From Symsagittifera roscoffensis (taxonomy: Eukaryota > Xenacoelomorpha > Acoela > Convolutidae), in the NCBI RefSeq assembly GCF_963678635.1, contig NC_087067.1, positions 24,871,547 to 24,935,546 on the forward strand: a stretch of DNA of 64,000 nt. Direction: 5' to 3'. The position numbers and the translations under genes were made by a program. Shown piece by piece: positions 30,691 through 43,147 of the stretch (within the stretch, counting starts at the first letter, position 1; the number at the start of each line of letters is the position of its first letter). The notes below the pieces were generated by a model, which saw only the letters and a program-made list of their open reading frames with translations, did no database searches and had not been told where the DNA came from.

Positions 30691-33600
30691 GAAATCACAA
30701 TGAAACTCGAAGAAACGGAAAATCTGAAATTACAATACGTTAACAGAATTGAAACAGCTTCCACAAATATAAACAATATACAGGAATCAGATACAGACCT
30801 CGTTGAAAAAATCACTGAAATACTCAATATTTACGAAAAACACCCAAACTTTAAAGGCAAACCATCTTTCAAAAAATGGTGTAATTATTGCCGACGATAC
30901 GGACATAGTATTTCTGAATGTAGACAAAAACAGCAAGACAATCAAAATAAACCTCAAAAATATAAAGAACCAAATAAATCATTCTATCAATACATGAAAA
31001 AAGATCAAAATCTACCGAACAAAACTGTGTACAGCAACAACAGTTCAGGAAAACCACTCCCGAACAATACAAATTATACAAGAAATCAATCACCATATAA
31101 CTCAAATTATAGAGGAAGATCACCAGAACGAAGAAACACGCAAAATTCATCACAAAATCACTACAATAGACCAAAGAGTCGAAATAACTATTCCAGACCA
31201 AATTCAAATACACAACGATTTGTTTCTGGATCTAATTCCCAATCAAGAAATAATTACCATCCAAACAATCAATCACGAAATTCATCATACAATAGAAATA
31301 GAAACTACTCCAATAATCGGAATAGAAGTTATTCAAACAACCGAAACCAGAATTACCCGAACAATCAATCAAGGAATAATTCATATAATAGATCGAACTA
31401 TAACAGACCAAACAATAATTACCAAAATAGATCGCGAAATAATTCACAAAATCGACACTCAAGTTATAATAATCGTTATAGAAATTATTCCCAGTCACCA
31501 CACCGGAATAATAATAACTATAATAATTCTAATAATCGCCACAGAAGTAGTACACCTAAACATCAAAGACATATCAATCAAGTACAATCTAATCCAGAAA
31601 CAACATCAGACCCTCCAGGTATTGATGACACAGTAACTGATACGTTACAACTCAATCAAATAAACTGTGGATCATCAGATTCAGAAAGCGATGCAGAAAA
31701 CACTCTCTCCATCAATATGATAAAAGTCGAAAATGACTATGAACCTGTTATATATGAACAACCTTTTTCATCACACATATATGAGAATCAATCAGAACTC
31801 CTTCACAATTATTATATTGAACCCGTCCATTCCACACCGACGACACAAAAAACTAATGAAATTAACACTACAAATCAACCCAATACAAATCAATGCTTGA
31901 ATACAAATCACATCTATCAAAACATACAAAAAGAACAACCCAAAGAAAAAATTTGGACAATACCATTTCTTTTAGAAAGTCCAAGAAGCAAAGAATTTCA
32001 ACCACCAGATCTTGAAATTGATTTTTAATTGATTCAGGAGCAGAATCAAATATAATAAACATTCCCACATGGAATGAAATAAAAACCTTACACCCAAAGC
32101 TAACACCTCTTGAAACCTCCAGCAAACTAGCAACAGCACAAGGATCAACATTAATAAACTACGGAAAAATTCAATTATTTCTTCTCCCCACAAGAACAAT
32201 GGAACAAAACAAAATTTTAACCAAACCATTTAAACAAATATTCCATATCACTGATATTAAATATAATATCATTGGAATACCATTTATCTCTAAATATATA
32301 CCAACAATCAACATATTGAATAGTAAAATATTAATCAAAGATAAATATACAAAAACAAAAGACACATCCCTAACATTTTTTCAAAGATTAAATAAACAAC
32401 CACCATTCTTTTCAAAATTTTATCCAATATATAACCAACAAAGAAAACACCTGAAACCACTATCAGGAAACATCTATAATTTTTCAATCAAACAAGTTCA
32501 CCAATATGATAAAAAACAAAACAAACAAAAATTTTATATGTCAGATTTTGAATTCAAACCTATTCATAAGTTTTTCAAAATCACAATCTCATCAATAAAA
32601 TATTTGAAAAACTCGAATTCGGATATTATTTCCTTACATGTATACAACAATACACCTTACCAAGTAACATTACCTTTAGGACTTTTAGGCTATTGCAAAA
32701 CCAACGCTACAATATCACCAATACACGACAAAGCATATCGTGTAAATAATATACTCCAATTACTAGATATTTGCCAATCAACAATCCTTAATGAAGAATT
32801 ATCTATAAATAATATAATAAGTAACGAAAACAGAAATACGGATTATTTCACAAAAACCCCATATTTCAAACCTACATTCAACATAAGTAACTACACAGAG
32901 AATCAAAAGAAATTTTTAACAATGTTTAATTTCCAACATTCACAAAAAACACAAGACGAATTTGAAAAACTAGCCAAACAACTAATTAAATATTCATCAG
33001 TCTATGCAACATCCAAATTTGATGTTGGCAAAATCAGCTCATCACTACATCTCCCATTAAAACCAGACGCAGTTTTCAAAAAACAAAGAGCAAGTAAAGT
33101 ACCAATTCACTTACACGATAAAGTAAACAGATTACTCGACATTTTAGAACAATACAACATTATATCACCAGTAAACAAAGAAGAACAACCAAAAGGCAAC
33201 ACATTTATCAACCCTGTTATCATTCTAGCCAAAGGAGAATCATTAAAAATTGTTCTCGATGCTAGATACCTCAACTCACTCATAGATGAATCAAAGTGTA
33301 ATTGGCCTATTGAACCAATACAAGTTATTTTAACAAAAATAAACGGAAAATATTTTACAACCGCAGATATGAATAGTGCATACAATCAAATGCCATTAGA
33401 TGAACAATCACGACGTTTAACACAATTTGTTATTGGAAACCAACAATACGAATTCAACCGCTTATTCTATGGAATATCCATAGGACCAGCAGCATTTTCA
33501 GCTTTTATGAGCAAAATTTTTCGACCACTAATACTCAAGAAAAACGCAATCACCTATTTAGACGATGTTTTTATGCAATCACAGACAAAAGAGGAAATGT

Positions 33601-36586
33601 TCAATGTTTTAGAACAATACCACCAAATACTTCAGAACGAAAATCTGAAGGCCGCCCCCGATAAATCACACTTCTTTTTGACAAGAGTTAAATTCTTAGG
33701 ACATAATATAGAAAGAAAAACAATCACTCCATTGAAATCACGTATAGACGCTATTCAAAAACTCCAACCACCAACAAATAAAAAGAAAATCCAAGAATTC
33801 CTTGGAATGTTAAACTTTTTAAGCAAATATGTTTATAAAATGCAATTATATCTACGACCATTCTATAATATACTTAGACAACAAAATAATTTTGAATGGA
33901 ATACAGAACATCAAGCACGATTTGAAGAAATTAAAAAACTTCTAACTGAACAAATTTCAAACACAATTCCAGACTCAAATCAACCATTTTATGCAATGTG
34001 CGATGCTTCGAACTTTGGCATCGGCGCAGCATTATTACAATCACATAATGGTACAAATAAAATGAACCTCATATCAGCAAATTCTCGATTATTCACTCAA
34101 GCAGAGCTACGACTCTCAACTCTAATGAGAGAATGTACAGCCATAATATATACACTAACAGAATACGAATTTCTGATACTTGGATAAAAACATCCCACAG
34201 TTCTATTCACAGACCATAAACCAATCATCTTTCTTTTTACACAAAAGTCTAATCCAAACCACCGAGTTTATAGATTTCAACTAATTTTAATGAAATTCCC
34301 AAACTTACATATAGTTTGGACCGCAGGAAAAAATCTTGCATTACCAGACACATTAAGTCGAAATACGCCACCTGAATTACTTACACGTAAAACCACAGTT
34401 GAAATACCCAAAAATATAAAATTCTACCTTGCAGAAAATGAAACATCACCCCGATTGGAATGCAAATATGCAGTAAAAACTGACGTTGAACAATCACAAA
34501 TAAACAATCTACAACACTTCCCACTTTATTTAGATTGTCAAAATAATCACTATGAAGTTGATCTACCTGGAACATCAACTTTTAAACCAATCCCATATTC
34601 ACAATGGATAAAAAATAACACCCAACAAAAAACAGTAAAACCACACTCGCATAAAAAAGACCGTTTTCCACTAATTGAAAAAGAAAATTTAACTGATAAA
34701 ATAAACTTATCAGGACCACAAACAAACGATTCAAAATACACAATAAATCAAGTTGTTGACCTCCATGACCCACTTGATACAATACCCTTATCTAAATTAG
34801 AAATTGAAAACATTTTTCTCCCCCCAACAGAAACAATTACAATTTCAACACTGAAACAATATCAAAACCTTGACCTAGTAATTCGACAACTGAAATCATG
34901 GCACAAATATAAAACTAAACCTATCAAAGCAGATTCAACTATTCTAGGAAACAAAACACTCCTCCGATATTTTCGAAAATTCAATAATACAACAATTAAC
35001 GAAAACACAGACCTTCTAGAATACAAACTAAATGAATCTACAGTTCCCTGTCTCCCTTTAAGTATGATTTTCATAGCTTTTAATATTTCACATACACAAA
35101 ATATTAAAGGACACTCTGGATCAGAGAAAACATATTCAAATTTTATACAAAACTTTTATTTCCCAAATGCACCAATTTGGATAAAAGTACTATGCAATGA
35201 CTGTATAGAATGTCAACTGAATAAACCTTACCCAAATCAAAAGCAAATAGCACAAAAACAAGATTTTAAAGGACAAAGTTTGTACTTTAATCATCGTATC
35301 TCATTTGATACTAAAGGACCAATTTCACCCTCATCAGAAGGAAACTCGTACATTATGGTAATTGTTGACGCATTTACACATTATGTAGCACTTAACCAGT
35401 ACCACATTGTAACGCTTATTACGCTTACACAACACTCTATGAACACTGGATAGCAAAATTCGGACTACCAGAAATTTTAGTTACAGACAACGGTACAGAA
35501 TTCATAAATAATGAAATTATCACACTATGTCATTTATATAACATTAAACACAAACCACGTACATCTCACGCACCTTGGACAAACGGCTTAGTCGAAGGTA
35601 TGAACCGTTCATTACAAGAATATCTCAGATGTATCATCAATGGCAATGATACAAGATATACCGAATGGTCAGCAGATGTAAAACTATTTCCCTTAGCATA
35701 TAATTCACAAATCACGACAACTTTAGGAATGTCACCATATGAAATGGTTTTTAACCAAAAGCCACGCAAACCAATAATGTTTACAGCAAACTCTCATAAA
35801 AACGCACAAGGTTATTGTCAACCAAATAAAGACTCAATTTGCTATAACCTACCATTACATACACACGATGAAGATCATTTTCATCACCCACAAATTCTTA
35901 AACTAGCCTCCGGTACACACACCGAATGGATTTTAAACAGAGATAAAAAACACAATGAAATTTACCAAAAAGTAACAAAAAAGTTGTTACAAAGGCAAAA
36001 TATTAATGAACAAATAAATTCACGCTTTATACCAGCCTCCGATTTAAAAATTGGAACATTTGTTTTAATACCCAATTTTAATACTCAAAAAGGAATTTCA
36101 AAAAAATTACAACCCCTTCGTAAAGGACCATACCAAATAATTGCAAAACCCACTGATGTCACATATAAAATCACCGACTCAGACAAAAAAGAAATCGTTC
36201 AACACCGAAATAACCTATTACCTTATTATCCAAAAGAATACGCACTCCGCGAACTAACTCAATTATATTCTTTTACAGGTTTACAAGTTATTCAAAATGA
36301 CCCACATACGGAAAATACAACAAAGGAACAAAATGATATTCACCTCGGAAATCAAAATACAAAATCAACCACCACAAAAAACAATACAAAAAAGCTAGAT
36401 CAAAATACATCTCAAAAAGAAAGAAAAAGTAGAAAAATGACAGAACAAATAATACCCCAAGAACAAATCGACAAATCAGAACATAGAGAGTCTTCACGAC
36501 TTAGCAATCAACCACGTAAAAATTATAAATTATTCATCCCACAATCTAAAATATTAAAGAAAGTTGAATTTCAAAAACAACTTTAA
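30691..36586 (+). pseudogene. gag-pol: gag-pol of element A, duplicated 5'-truncated copy
   Basis: Begins in the capsid C-terminus and runs through CCHC, Asn/Arg/Ser-rich tail, protease, RT, RNase H and integrase to the normal pol stop at 36586. Lesions against the other copies: one T missing in a T-run at about 32026, just before the protease active site; TCA to TAA at 34185-34187 in RNase H; one C missing near 35393 in the integrase core. The RT segment 32199-34187 is uninterrupted and has YLDD. It keeps DHKP in RNase H, where unit 1 has DNKP, so neither unit is a simple parent of the other. No functional polyprotein can be made. Confidence 0.9.
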
Positions 36587-37179
36587 TTCTACATTTAATA
36601 ATCTTTGCACCTCTGAAACATTTTACACTTTCATTTTTCAAAATAACATGCTGACAAACAAGCAGCGATTCTAGTTCATAATTAGCCAATAGGATTCATC
36701 CAATCCGTCACCTTCTATAACTTTAACACAAACCAACTAGACGAAAAGTATTAAACTCCAGGCATATCTATAACTGTAACTCTACGACCTCCAGGTCAAA
36801 AATAAGCAAACCACTCCAACTTGATAACTAAAATAAATATCACCATAATATCATAACCCTCCCTTATCTAATAAACCAAAGATCAACAATATTTCCCCAA
36901 CTCAGACCTCAAATATCCCCCAAACAAATATGTTAAATTAGCCTAAAGTAAAAGAATGACCATTTTATTTAGCCTAAAGTATAAAAATCTCAAAAATACC
37001 CCAGATCACTTGACAAATGAAAATAAAGACAAAGAAGACCTCCCGATCACCATAAAAATTGCCCCCAACAATTTTTCACAAAACTCAACCCACTTGTCAA
37101 AAAACTAATAAATAATCCGACCACACTTAAAAATTGCCCCAAACAACAAAAAATATTCGATCACGAAGTCATTTCTTAA
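36587..37179 (+). other. Element A intergenic region between pol and the accessory ORFs
   Basis: Non-coding, C-rich on this strand. TTAGCCTAAAGTA occurs twice, at 36938-36950 and 36969-36981 (31-bp period), and copy B has the same pair with the same spacing. Such a conserved non-coding stretch upstream of env-type genes is a likely place for a subgenomic promoter or splice acceptor, but neither is proved. Confidence 0.5.
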
Positions 37180-37410
37180 ATGCTCTTCTATCAAACAGTC
37201 ACTAAAATTATCACAAACCTCAAACAATTTTTTACGATACTTAAAACTTTCATAATATTTCTTTTTGATATCCTTGAACCTTTTCTAATAATCTTAATCA
37301 TTTTTTGTAATATTTTTTTAATTTTCTACACTATATTCGAACTATTTCTCCAACTTTCAAAAACCCTTGATTATATCCACAGGTACGATTTATTCAACTT
37401 GTCTAAATGA
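37180..37410 (+). CDS. Small hydrophobic protein, 76 residues (accessory ORF 1 of element A)
   Basis: Starts with ATG at 37180 and ends in TGA at 37408-37410, overlapping the next ATG by ATGA. About two thirds is strongly hydrophobic: residues roughly 20-60 form one or two Phe/Ile/Leu-rich membrane segments with few charges, followed by a polar C-terminus. No signal peptidase site is obvious. No family recognised; size and composition resemble virus-coded small membrane proteins, but this is only an analogy. Copy B has the same frame with one extra base in a homopolymer. Confidence 0.5.
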   Translation: MLFYQTVTKIITNLKQFFTILKTFIIFLFDILEPFLIILIIFCNIFLIFYTIFELFLQLSKTLDYIHRYDLFNLSK

Positions 37411-37595
37411 TACGAACTATTTTCAGTAGAACTGATATTTTTCTACTATTCGTAATTTTCATAACATTTCTAGCATCCCTCATTTTGACAATATGCAAAT
37501 GTATAAAGAAAGCAATCATCACATTCGCTCTAGCAACAATCCTCCTAATTCTTTTCTTAGAAGAATACTATAATAAACATAAACTTTTTCACTAA
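37407..37595 (+). CDS. Small membrane protein, 62 residues (accessory ORF 2 of element A)
   Basis: Overlaps the preceding ORF by ATGA. A single long hydrophobic stretch (about residues 11-31) is followed by a Lys/Cys cluster (CKCIKK) and a second hydrophobic stretch (about 36-52), ending with a charged tail. Copy B encodes an intact homologue (54670-54858) with only a few substitutions, mostly conservative, which supports coding. A perfect nematode 3' splice consensus ATTTTCAG lies inside it at 37421-37428, so the mRNA may also use this region as a splice acceptor. Function unknown. Confidence 0.6.
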   Translation: MIRTIFSRTDIFLLFVIFITFLASLILTICKCIKKAIITFALATILLILFLEEYYNKHKLFH

Positions 37596-37603
37596 AAGAA
37601 TAG

Positions 37604-38734
37604 ACCAAAAAGCTATCAAAAATTGCTACCCAACAGTCACAAAGTCAGTCTTCACCGACATCATCCCAAGATAACCCAACAACACCAACTACCCATAATC
37701 CTCAAACATCTACACGAATTTCCTTTCAAGATAACCCATACACTTTTGAAGAACGACACGCTCGTTTATCAGAACCACTAGAACCAGTTCAACGACAAGC
37801 ACCTCTAAGTGAACCAACATATAACTTATACCCAACACTACCACAAGAATTAAGTAGAATAAGAAATCCTAGTCAAAACCAAAATACAGTCAAAATAAAC
37901 AGACAAATTATACATCCTCGACGAAACAGAAATTTTCAAACTCCCCGAGTTCATTTTGAAATACCTCAATCCCCATCACAAAACACTCCAGAAAACCCCA
38001 TTGGTATATTACCAGAAACCCCTACGCTTCTTTCACAACGTAGCACCTCAAGCTTACCATCAGATTATTTAGGTTCAACACCAACATCTGAACAAATACG
38101 TGAAAATCCCTTTAACCCCCCAAACCAGGCATCACGACTACCATATTGGACAACACATTCATTTACACAAGGTGAACTAAATTTAGTCAATGATCCAATA
38201 GATATTTCTACGGATACAACAACATCCTCATCACTAGCAGAAACATTATCACTACCATCAACACCATCAATAAGCCAGATTTCACCACCACCTTTTAACT
38301 TAAATTTTCCAAATAATCTCGACGCCAGATATAGAGAACAATCATCAACAAATATCCCTTTAAGACTAGATTGGAATACATTTACAGCCCCTCCACCATT
38401 ATTTGGACAACATCTAGAAAGTAATCGCCTTCACAACTGGGCACTTAATAGATTACAATACCGGCAAGACATTCACGACGAAATCCGTGATCACAATATC
38501 CAAATACTGCAACAAAACAGTTTACAATTAAAGTTTGAAATCACAGTTAAATTAAACAACATTACTCAACATCCCTACCCATTAAACCCACCAAACATAA
38601 CAGCTCAATCACTACCACCACCATTTATAACCACTGAAGTAATATATAAATACGACAGATATACCAAAAAGACAATTGGTTACATCACATTTTATAACCC
38701 ATACTCAGGATTATCATACACATGTATATTCTAA
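37604..38734 (+). CDS. ATG-less Pro/Thr/Ser-rich ORF, 376 codons (accessory ORF 3 of element A)
   Basis: Open from the codon after TAG (37601-37603) to TAA at 38732-38734 with no internal ATG start near its beginning; coordinates give the open frame, not a proven protein. The first ~270 codons are rich in Pro, Thr, Ser and Gln. The last ~100 are more ordered (LDWNTFTAPPPLFG, then FEITVKLNN, and a TGYITFYNPYSG-like end). The frame is conserved without stops in copy B. Its last 13 bases overlap the start of the envelope ORF. It must be reached by splicing, non-AUG initiation or another route. No family recognised. Confidence 0.6.
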   Translation, partial: TKKLSKIATQQSQSQSSPTSSQDNPTTPTTHNPQTSTRISFQDNPYTFEERHARLSEPLEPVQRQAPLSEPTYNLYPTLPQELSRIRNPSQNQNTVKINRQIIHPRRNRNFQTPRVHFEIPQSPSQNTPENPIGILPETPTLLSQRSTSSLPSDYLGSTPTSEQIRENPFNPPNQASRLPYWTTHSFTQGELNLVNDPIDISTDTTTSSSLAETLSLPSTPSISQISPPPFNLNFPNNLDARYREQSSTNIPLRLDWNTFTAPPPLFGQHLESNRLHNWALNRLQYRQDIHDEIRDHNIQILQQNSLQLKFEITVKLNNITQHPYPLNPPNITAQSLPPPFITTEVIYKYDRYTKKTIGYITFYNPYSGLSYTCIF

Positions 38735-41339
38735 AACTATTAATTTTTCTCCAACTCCTTTTTCTAGTAATCTCAAATCAAAACATAAACCCTTCTCCCC
38801 GCACAGGACCCCAAGATTTATTAGTAACACATTACGATTGTGAAGAAAACGAACAAAAAACACTACACAAGTATGCAATAAATCAAGTATCACAATGCGA
38901 AACAGAACCCCAACCCATAGAAACTACAAATGTAATAACAACACTTTATTCAAAAGCCCGAGCAACTACAGTTATAGGATATAAATTCACAGCAACATTT
39001 TCTGAAAAGAAAGTACATTGTTCACAAGTCTCAAACGGAAATAAAAACCGACTTGACCATGAATCATTCTACCAGAGTAATATAGAACGACTTTTACATC
39101 TCAATCCCGAAAAATTGTAAAAACGAGTTACTCCGACTAAACATCACAAAAAATAAAAACACAGATAGAAAGTTAGTATATTTCCAAGTTTTTTCAGATT
39201 CTGTACATCAAGCAGAACTTGAAAGATATCAAGGACATCTAAAACTAGATGAAAAGTACCCATATAACGGCGCACACGGACGATTAACTTATGATATACA
39301 CGATAAACACTGGATACCACACATTGGTATAAATGACCCATCAAACTGCAAAGCAGACACAAAAAATAAAGGATACCAAGAAATAATGTTTTTCGATTGG
39401 AAAATACAACTCGAAAAAATACAACTCACACGAGATTTATCAGACAACACAATGATCTATCAAGGAATTAGATTACCTTGTAAAAACGACCAAGCTTATT
39501 GCGACCCTACAACAAGAACACAAGCAACAATTGTTTGGTTCCCCGAAGACACATGTACAACATTTCAAGTAGCAAAAATACACGCTCGTATGATAAAATT
39601 TCACGAAAAATATTTTATACAATCAATCCCATATGAACAAGTAAATCCATTACGAAAAATAAGTTCTAATTTTAGAAACATTCATAATATAGAAAATAAA
39701 TTAACACGTTTTCAAATATATCAAGAAACAGAACTTGCATGTAAATACAGAAACCCACTCCACAAAACACAATACTCTGAAATATTAGTTGAATACGAAA
39801 ATGGATTCGACATGACCACTGGAAAACTAAAAGTTGACCCATACGCCACAAGTCATCCTCCAAATGAAGGAACATCATACATACCAGTTCATTTTCAAAA
39901 GTATACAGGTCAACCTGGTGGACATTTAAAGCCCCAAGACGATCACAGCACACGTTTACAAGAACTATCCCTAATGAATAGTACATATTTTGGTAATATC
40001 CACTATGATATTCACTTGGATATGAAACTAGACTACACGATTAGCCGAATTTTTCAAGAAATGTCACTCTCCGAATTAGAAACACTACACCAACTATGCG
40101 AATTAGAAAGAACACAAATATTACAATCACTCGCACTAGCAGTATTAAAAATACCCTACGCAGGATATTTACTATCAGGAAATAGAACAAATTTTTTAGA
40201 CTATGAAGGAAACATCTTGGTTTTATACTTGTACTAAAAAAGTATCACCACTATACGTTTTTGAAGATAAACGATGCTATAAAAGAATCCCTATCTTTTA
40301 TAAGAATAAAGTACATTTCGTTGACACACTTTCACGAAGAACCTATTTCTGGGATACCGCAGTCCCATGTGGATCAGAAAATAGCCACAACGTAGTACAG
40401 CTAAACCCTGATGAAGATAAATATTACCTTCTCACCCCATATCCCACATTAATGCAATCACTCAAAAAATTTTCACCAGAAAGCATTCGCGCTATCGCTC
40501 GAAACCCAAATATAGACTTACAATCAATAGGAATATACTCAAAATCAGATATTCAACATCACATTAGAACACAACAATTCCAAGAATTATTAACACAAAT
40601 GGACACAATACAAAGACAATCAATTGACCAAAACTTACGCAAACTTGCCGAAACCGCAGGATTTGCTGACATCTATACGCAAGACTATAGCGGATATTTT
40701 AAAGACATTAAAGATTATATATATCTAAACGGTGAAAAATACCGTCCCCAAGATATATCACCTATCAATATTTTTAGCTTTGTTACACTCAAGAATGAAA
40801 TTCTTGATTTTCTAGGATGGCCCTACTACATCTTAGAAAAACTGACTATTTTATACGCAATGTTTAACTTTATTGGATTTCTTTTTTCACTCTTAAAAGG
40901 AATCTATAACACATGTGCTATACACACACAAGTCAATAGACAAGCAAGTGTAGCACGCATACTATTTGCAGGATTTTTTGGAATCTTTTTTACATCTATA
41001 AACAAAATTCTTTTAGACGCACAAATAAAAGAATATAACACAAAAATAGCAACAAGACAGAACACATACGACGAAGAACATAACAATGTAGATACAACAC
41101 CAACAGCACCACAGTTACCACCCCTACCACATAACCATCCATTATCCCTAGTCCCACGTAATTTTCGAAATTTAGCCATAACACATAATCAAAATTTTAG
41201 ACCAACTATATCACAAAGTCCCATCCAACATATAATGCCACACCACTCACAAGATGACAATACTTATGAACAAAGTATAGAACAACCCCATACCACCGCT
41301 TTTCAGTCTCAAAATAATAATTTTTTTAGCCCACGATGA
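38722..41339 (+). pseudogene. env: Envelope-like glycoprotein of element A, two frameshifts
   Basis: Begins with ATG at 38722 and a hydrophobic signal peptide (YILKLLIFLQLLFLVIS). Compared with the intact copy B, one extra A in the run before 39117 ends the first frame at 39120, and two missing bases near 40217 shift the frame again. Segments 39121-40237 and 40203-41339 carry the remaining ectodomain, two hydrophobic segments (about 40810-40915 and 40957-41025) and a cytoplasmic tail with PTAPQLPPLP. The stop overlaps the next ATG by ATGA. As it stands no full-length glycoprotein can be made. Confidence 0.8.
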
Positions 41340-43144
41340 GCCGACAACTTGGATCCCTACACCGTTCAAATTCCCACCCAACCAACCTCACTACTCCCAT
41401 TACAATAATACCACTTTTTGCTTTCCCGCCACCCGATTTCCCAACCAGTAATGTAACATCAGGCATGAATTCCGATAATAATTCACACATCTCAGTTTTA
41501 TACTCCACATCACAACTCAATAACCCGAATATTGAAACCCCCGATGAATTTGCCGACTCTGAACCATCTCCATCCAATAATTTTCCCACCAACCCCTCAA
41601 TTTTTTCCCAACCCCCTTTTCAACCCATATTACCAAATAACCCTGACCCATCCCATTCTACACCCTCTTATGCTTCCCAAGTCACTCCAACCTATTCCTC
41701 ACTTCACTCAGACCAATCATCTCATTCTCCAGATACCCCCCGAATCTCCCCAGAACTAGATAACTTCATTACCCTACAACAACAACCCTATCACCTTGAC
41801 ATCCCAACCATAAACCAAATCTCATCCACAATAGATTCATCCAACCCTCCTACCCCTACAGCCTCTTCAATTTATACTGAATCATTAGCACCATCATCCA
41901 CATCTACTGAATCTTCACTCAGCACTAATAGAGCTTACCGCACTTTTAAAAGAAAGTTCCCCAACCATCCTTTCCCAGCGAAACCAGGAACAGCCCGTGA
42001 ATATATCAACCATCCAAAACACACTAACACAAAAGAATTTTTAGCTATCACCTTACCCTCATTTCCACAATACACCTTAAACACCCCTCACGACACTAAC
42101 GAGACACGTAACTTTGTAGACGAACACGTTTTAATGCCTACCCTTCCTTGGACCTCATATTATCATTTTACTAATCCCCTTTGCTTACCTTTATCTAGCA
42201 CTCACATCGATATAGAACGAAATAAGGACATGCTATATCGACTCACTACACCACTAACATCTAGACAATTTACTTACATTGGATATAAAAAATCACTAAA
42301 AACACACACTGCACCCCGAGCAAATGAATTTACACTAGAATATTACGATCATAACATCATCAGAACTAACCAAGATCAATTCTTAGACGACGATCGCTTC
42401 GCTAACCCACAAATCACCGAGAAATTTTTCATTAAAACACCATATGTATTTAAACTAAATATCTTCGATCGCAAGTTTGACCACATTATTTCAGAAGCAC
42501 TAACAGACACACAAGCCTACGAAAGTTTTAAAGAACGCTTCCAAATATTTTCACTAACCTTTCATTTCCTTGCACCACATGAAAGAGATTTGCACTGCTC
42601 ACACGATATTATGTTGCGCACTAAACAAACACACACATATACTTATTATCGTTTTATCCAAAATCACTTCGACCTACACACTCCCTCCAGACAACCACAC
42701 CATCGTTTTCAATTCATCAATTCCAAATACACCTCACCATTCTTTCTTAACTTCACATATTGTATTAAAGATACTAACCTTCATGGTATTCTTCGAAATT
42801 ATGATCCCATAACCCAAATGTATATTTTTTGTCCCATCACCAAGACCTTCAACGCAGAAGAATCCCGACCCCTCCTTATCCCACACGAGTTTGTACAACC
42901 TATAGAAATCCCCATTTTAGAATTCATCCATAACACTAAATTCAATCACAAATTATATAATCTAATCCAAAACACACCTTATGAATTTGCAGTTGGCATT
43001 GAAGAACTAACCACCATTAAAGCACTTCAATTGCTTTGGCCACTACTTCAAACTAAAAATATCATCCGCATTTTAGCTAAATTACTAACAACTTCAGATC
43101 TCATCCACGACATCTTCCCCCACGGTTTCTTCCCCGACGACTAA
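41336..43144 (+). CDS. Unknown 602-residue protein (last ORF of element A)
   Basis: Starts at the ATG that overlaps the envelope stop (ATGA). Residues 1-200 are rich in Pro, Ser, Thr and Asn and look disordered; residues about 200-602 look folded, with a basic start (FKRKFPNHPF), many aromatic residues, and a conserved C-terminus HDIFPHGFFPDD. There is no signal peptide or membrane segment. I recognise no domain. It is open in both copies although pol and env of this copy are broken, and most differences from B are in the disordered part. The position behind env suggests a regulatory or structural accessory protein, but no evidence decides. Confidence 0.75.
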   Translation: MSRQLGSLHRSNSHPTNLTTPITIIPLFAFPPPDFPTSNVTSGMNSDNNSHISVLYSTSQLNNPNIETPDEFADSEPSPSNNFPTNPSIFSQPPFQPILPNNPDPSHSTPSYASQVTPTYSSLHSDQSSHSPDTPRISPELDNFITLQQQPYHLDIPTINQISSTIDSSNPPTPTASSIYTESLAPSSTSTESSLSTNRAYRTFKRKFPNHPFPAKPGTAREYINHPKHTNTKEFLAITLPSFPQYTLNTPHDTNETRNFVDEHVLMPTLPWTSYYHFTNPLCLPLSSTHIDIERNKDMLYRLTTPLTSRQFTYIGYKKSLKTHTAPRANEFTLEYYDHNIIRTNQDQFLDDDRFANPQITEKFFIKTPYVFKLNIFDRKFDHIISEALTDTQAYESFKERFQIFSLTFHFLAPHERDLHCSHDIMLRTKQTHTYTYYRFIQNHFDLHTPSRQPHHRFQFINSKYTSPFFLNFTYCIKDTNLHGILRNYDPITQMYIFCPITKTFNAEESRPLLIPHEFVQPIEIPILEFIHNTKFNHKLYNLIQNTPYEFAVGIEELTTIKALQLLWPLLQTKNIIRILAKLLTTSDLIHDIFPHGFFPDD

Positions 43145-43147
43145 CAG

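Larger units (their letters stand above)
24630..36797 (+). repeat. Tandem duplication of a ~6.1-kb segment inside element A
   Basis: Unit 1 is 24630-30690 and unit 2 is 30691-36797. At 30690/30691 the sequence passes from the non-coding stretch after pol (ending CTCCAGGTCA) directly into the middle of gag (GAAATCACAATGAAACTCG), the same word as at 24630. After unit 2 the CTCCAGGTCA word continues into unique element sequence. Only two to three bases are shared at the breakpoint. Units differ by scattered substitutions and by a ~46-bp net indel near 30308/36368, so they are not exact copies. Confidence 0.9.
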
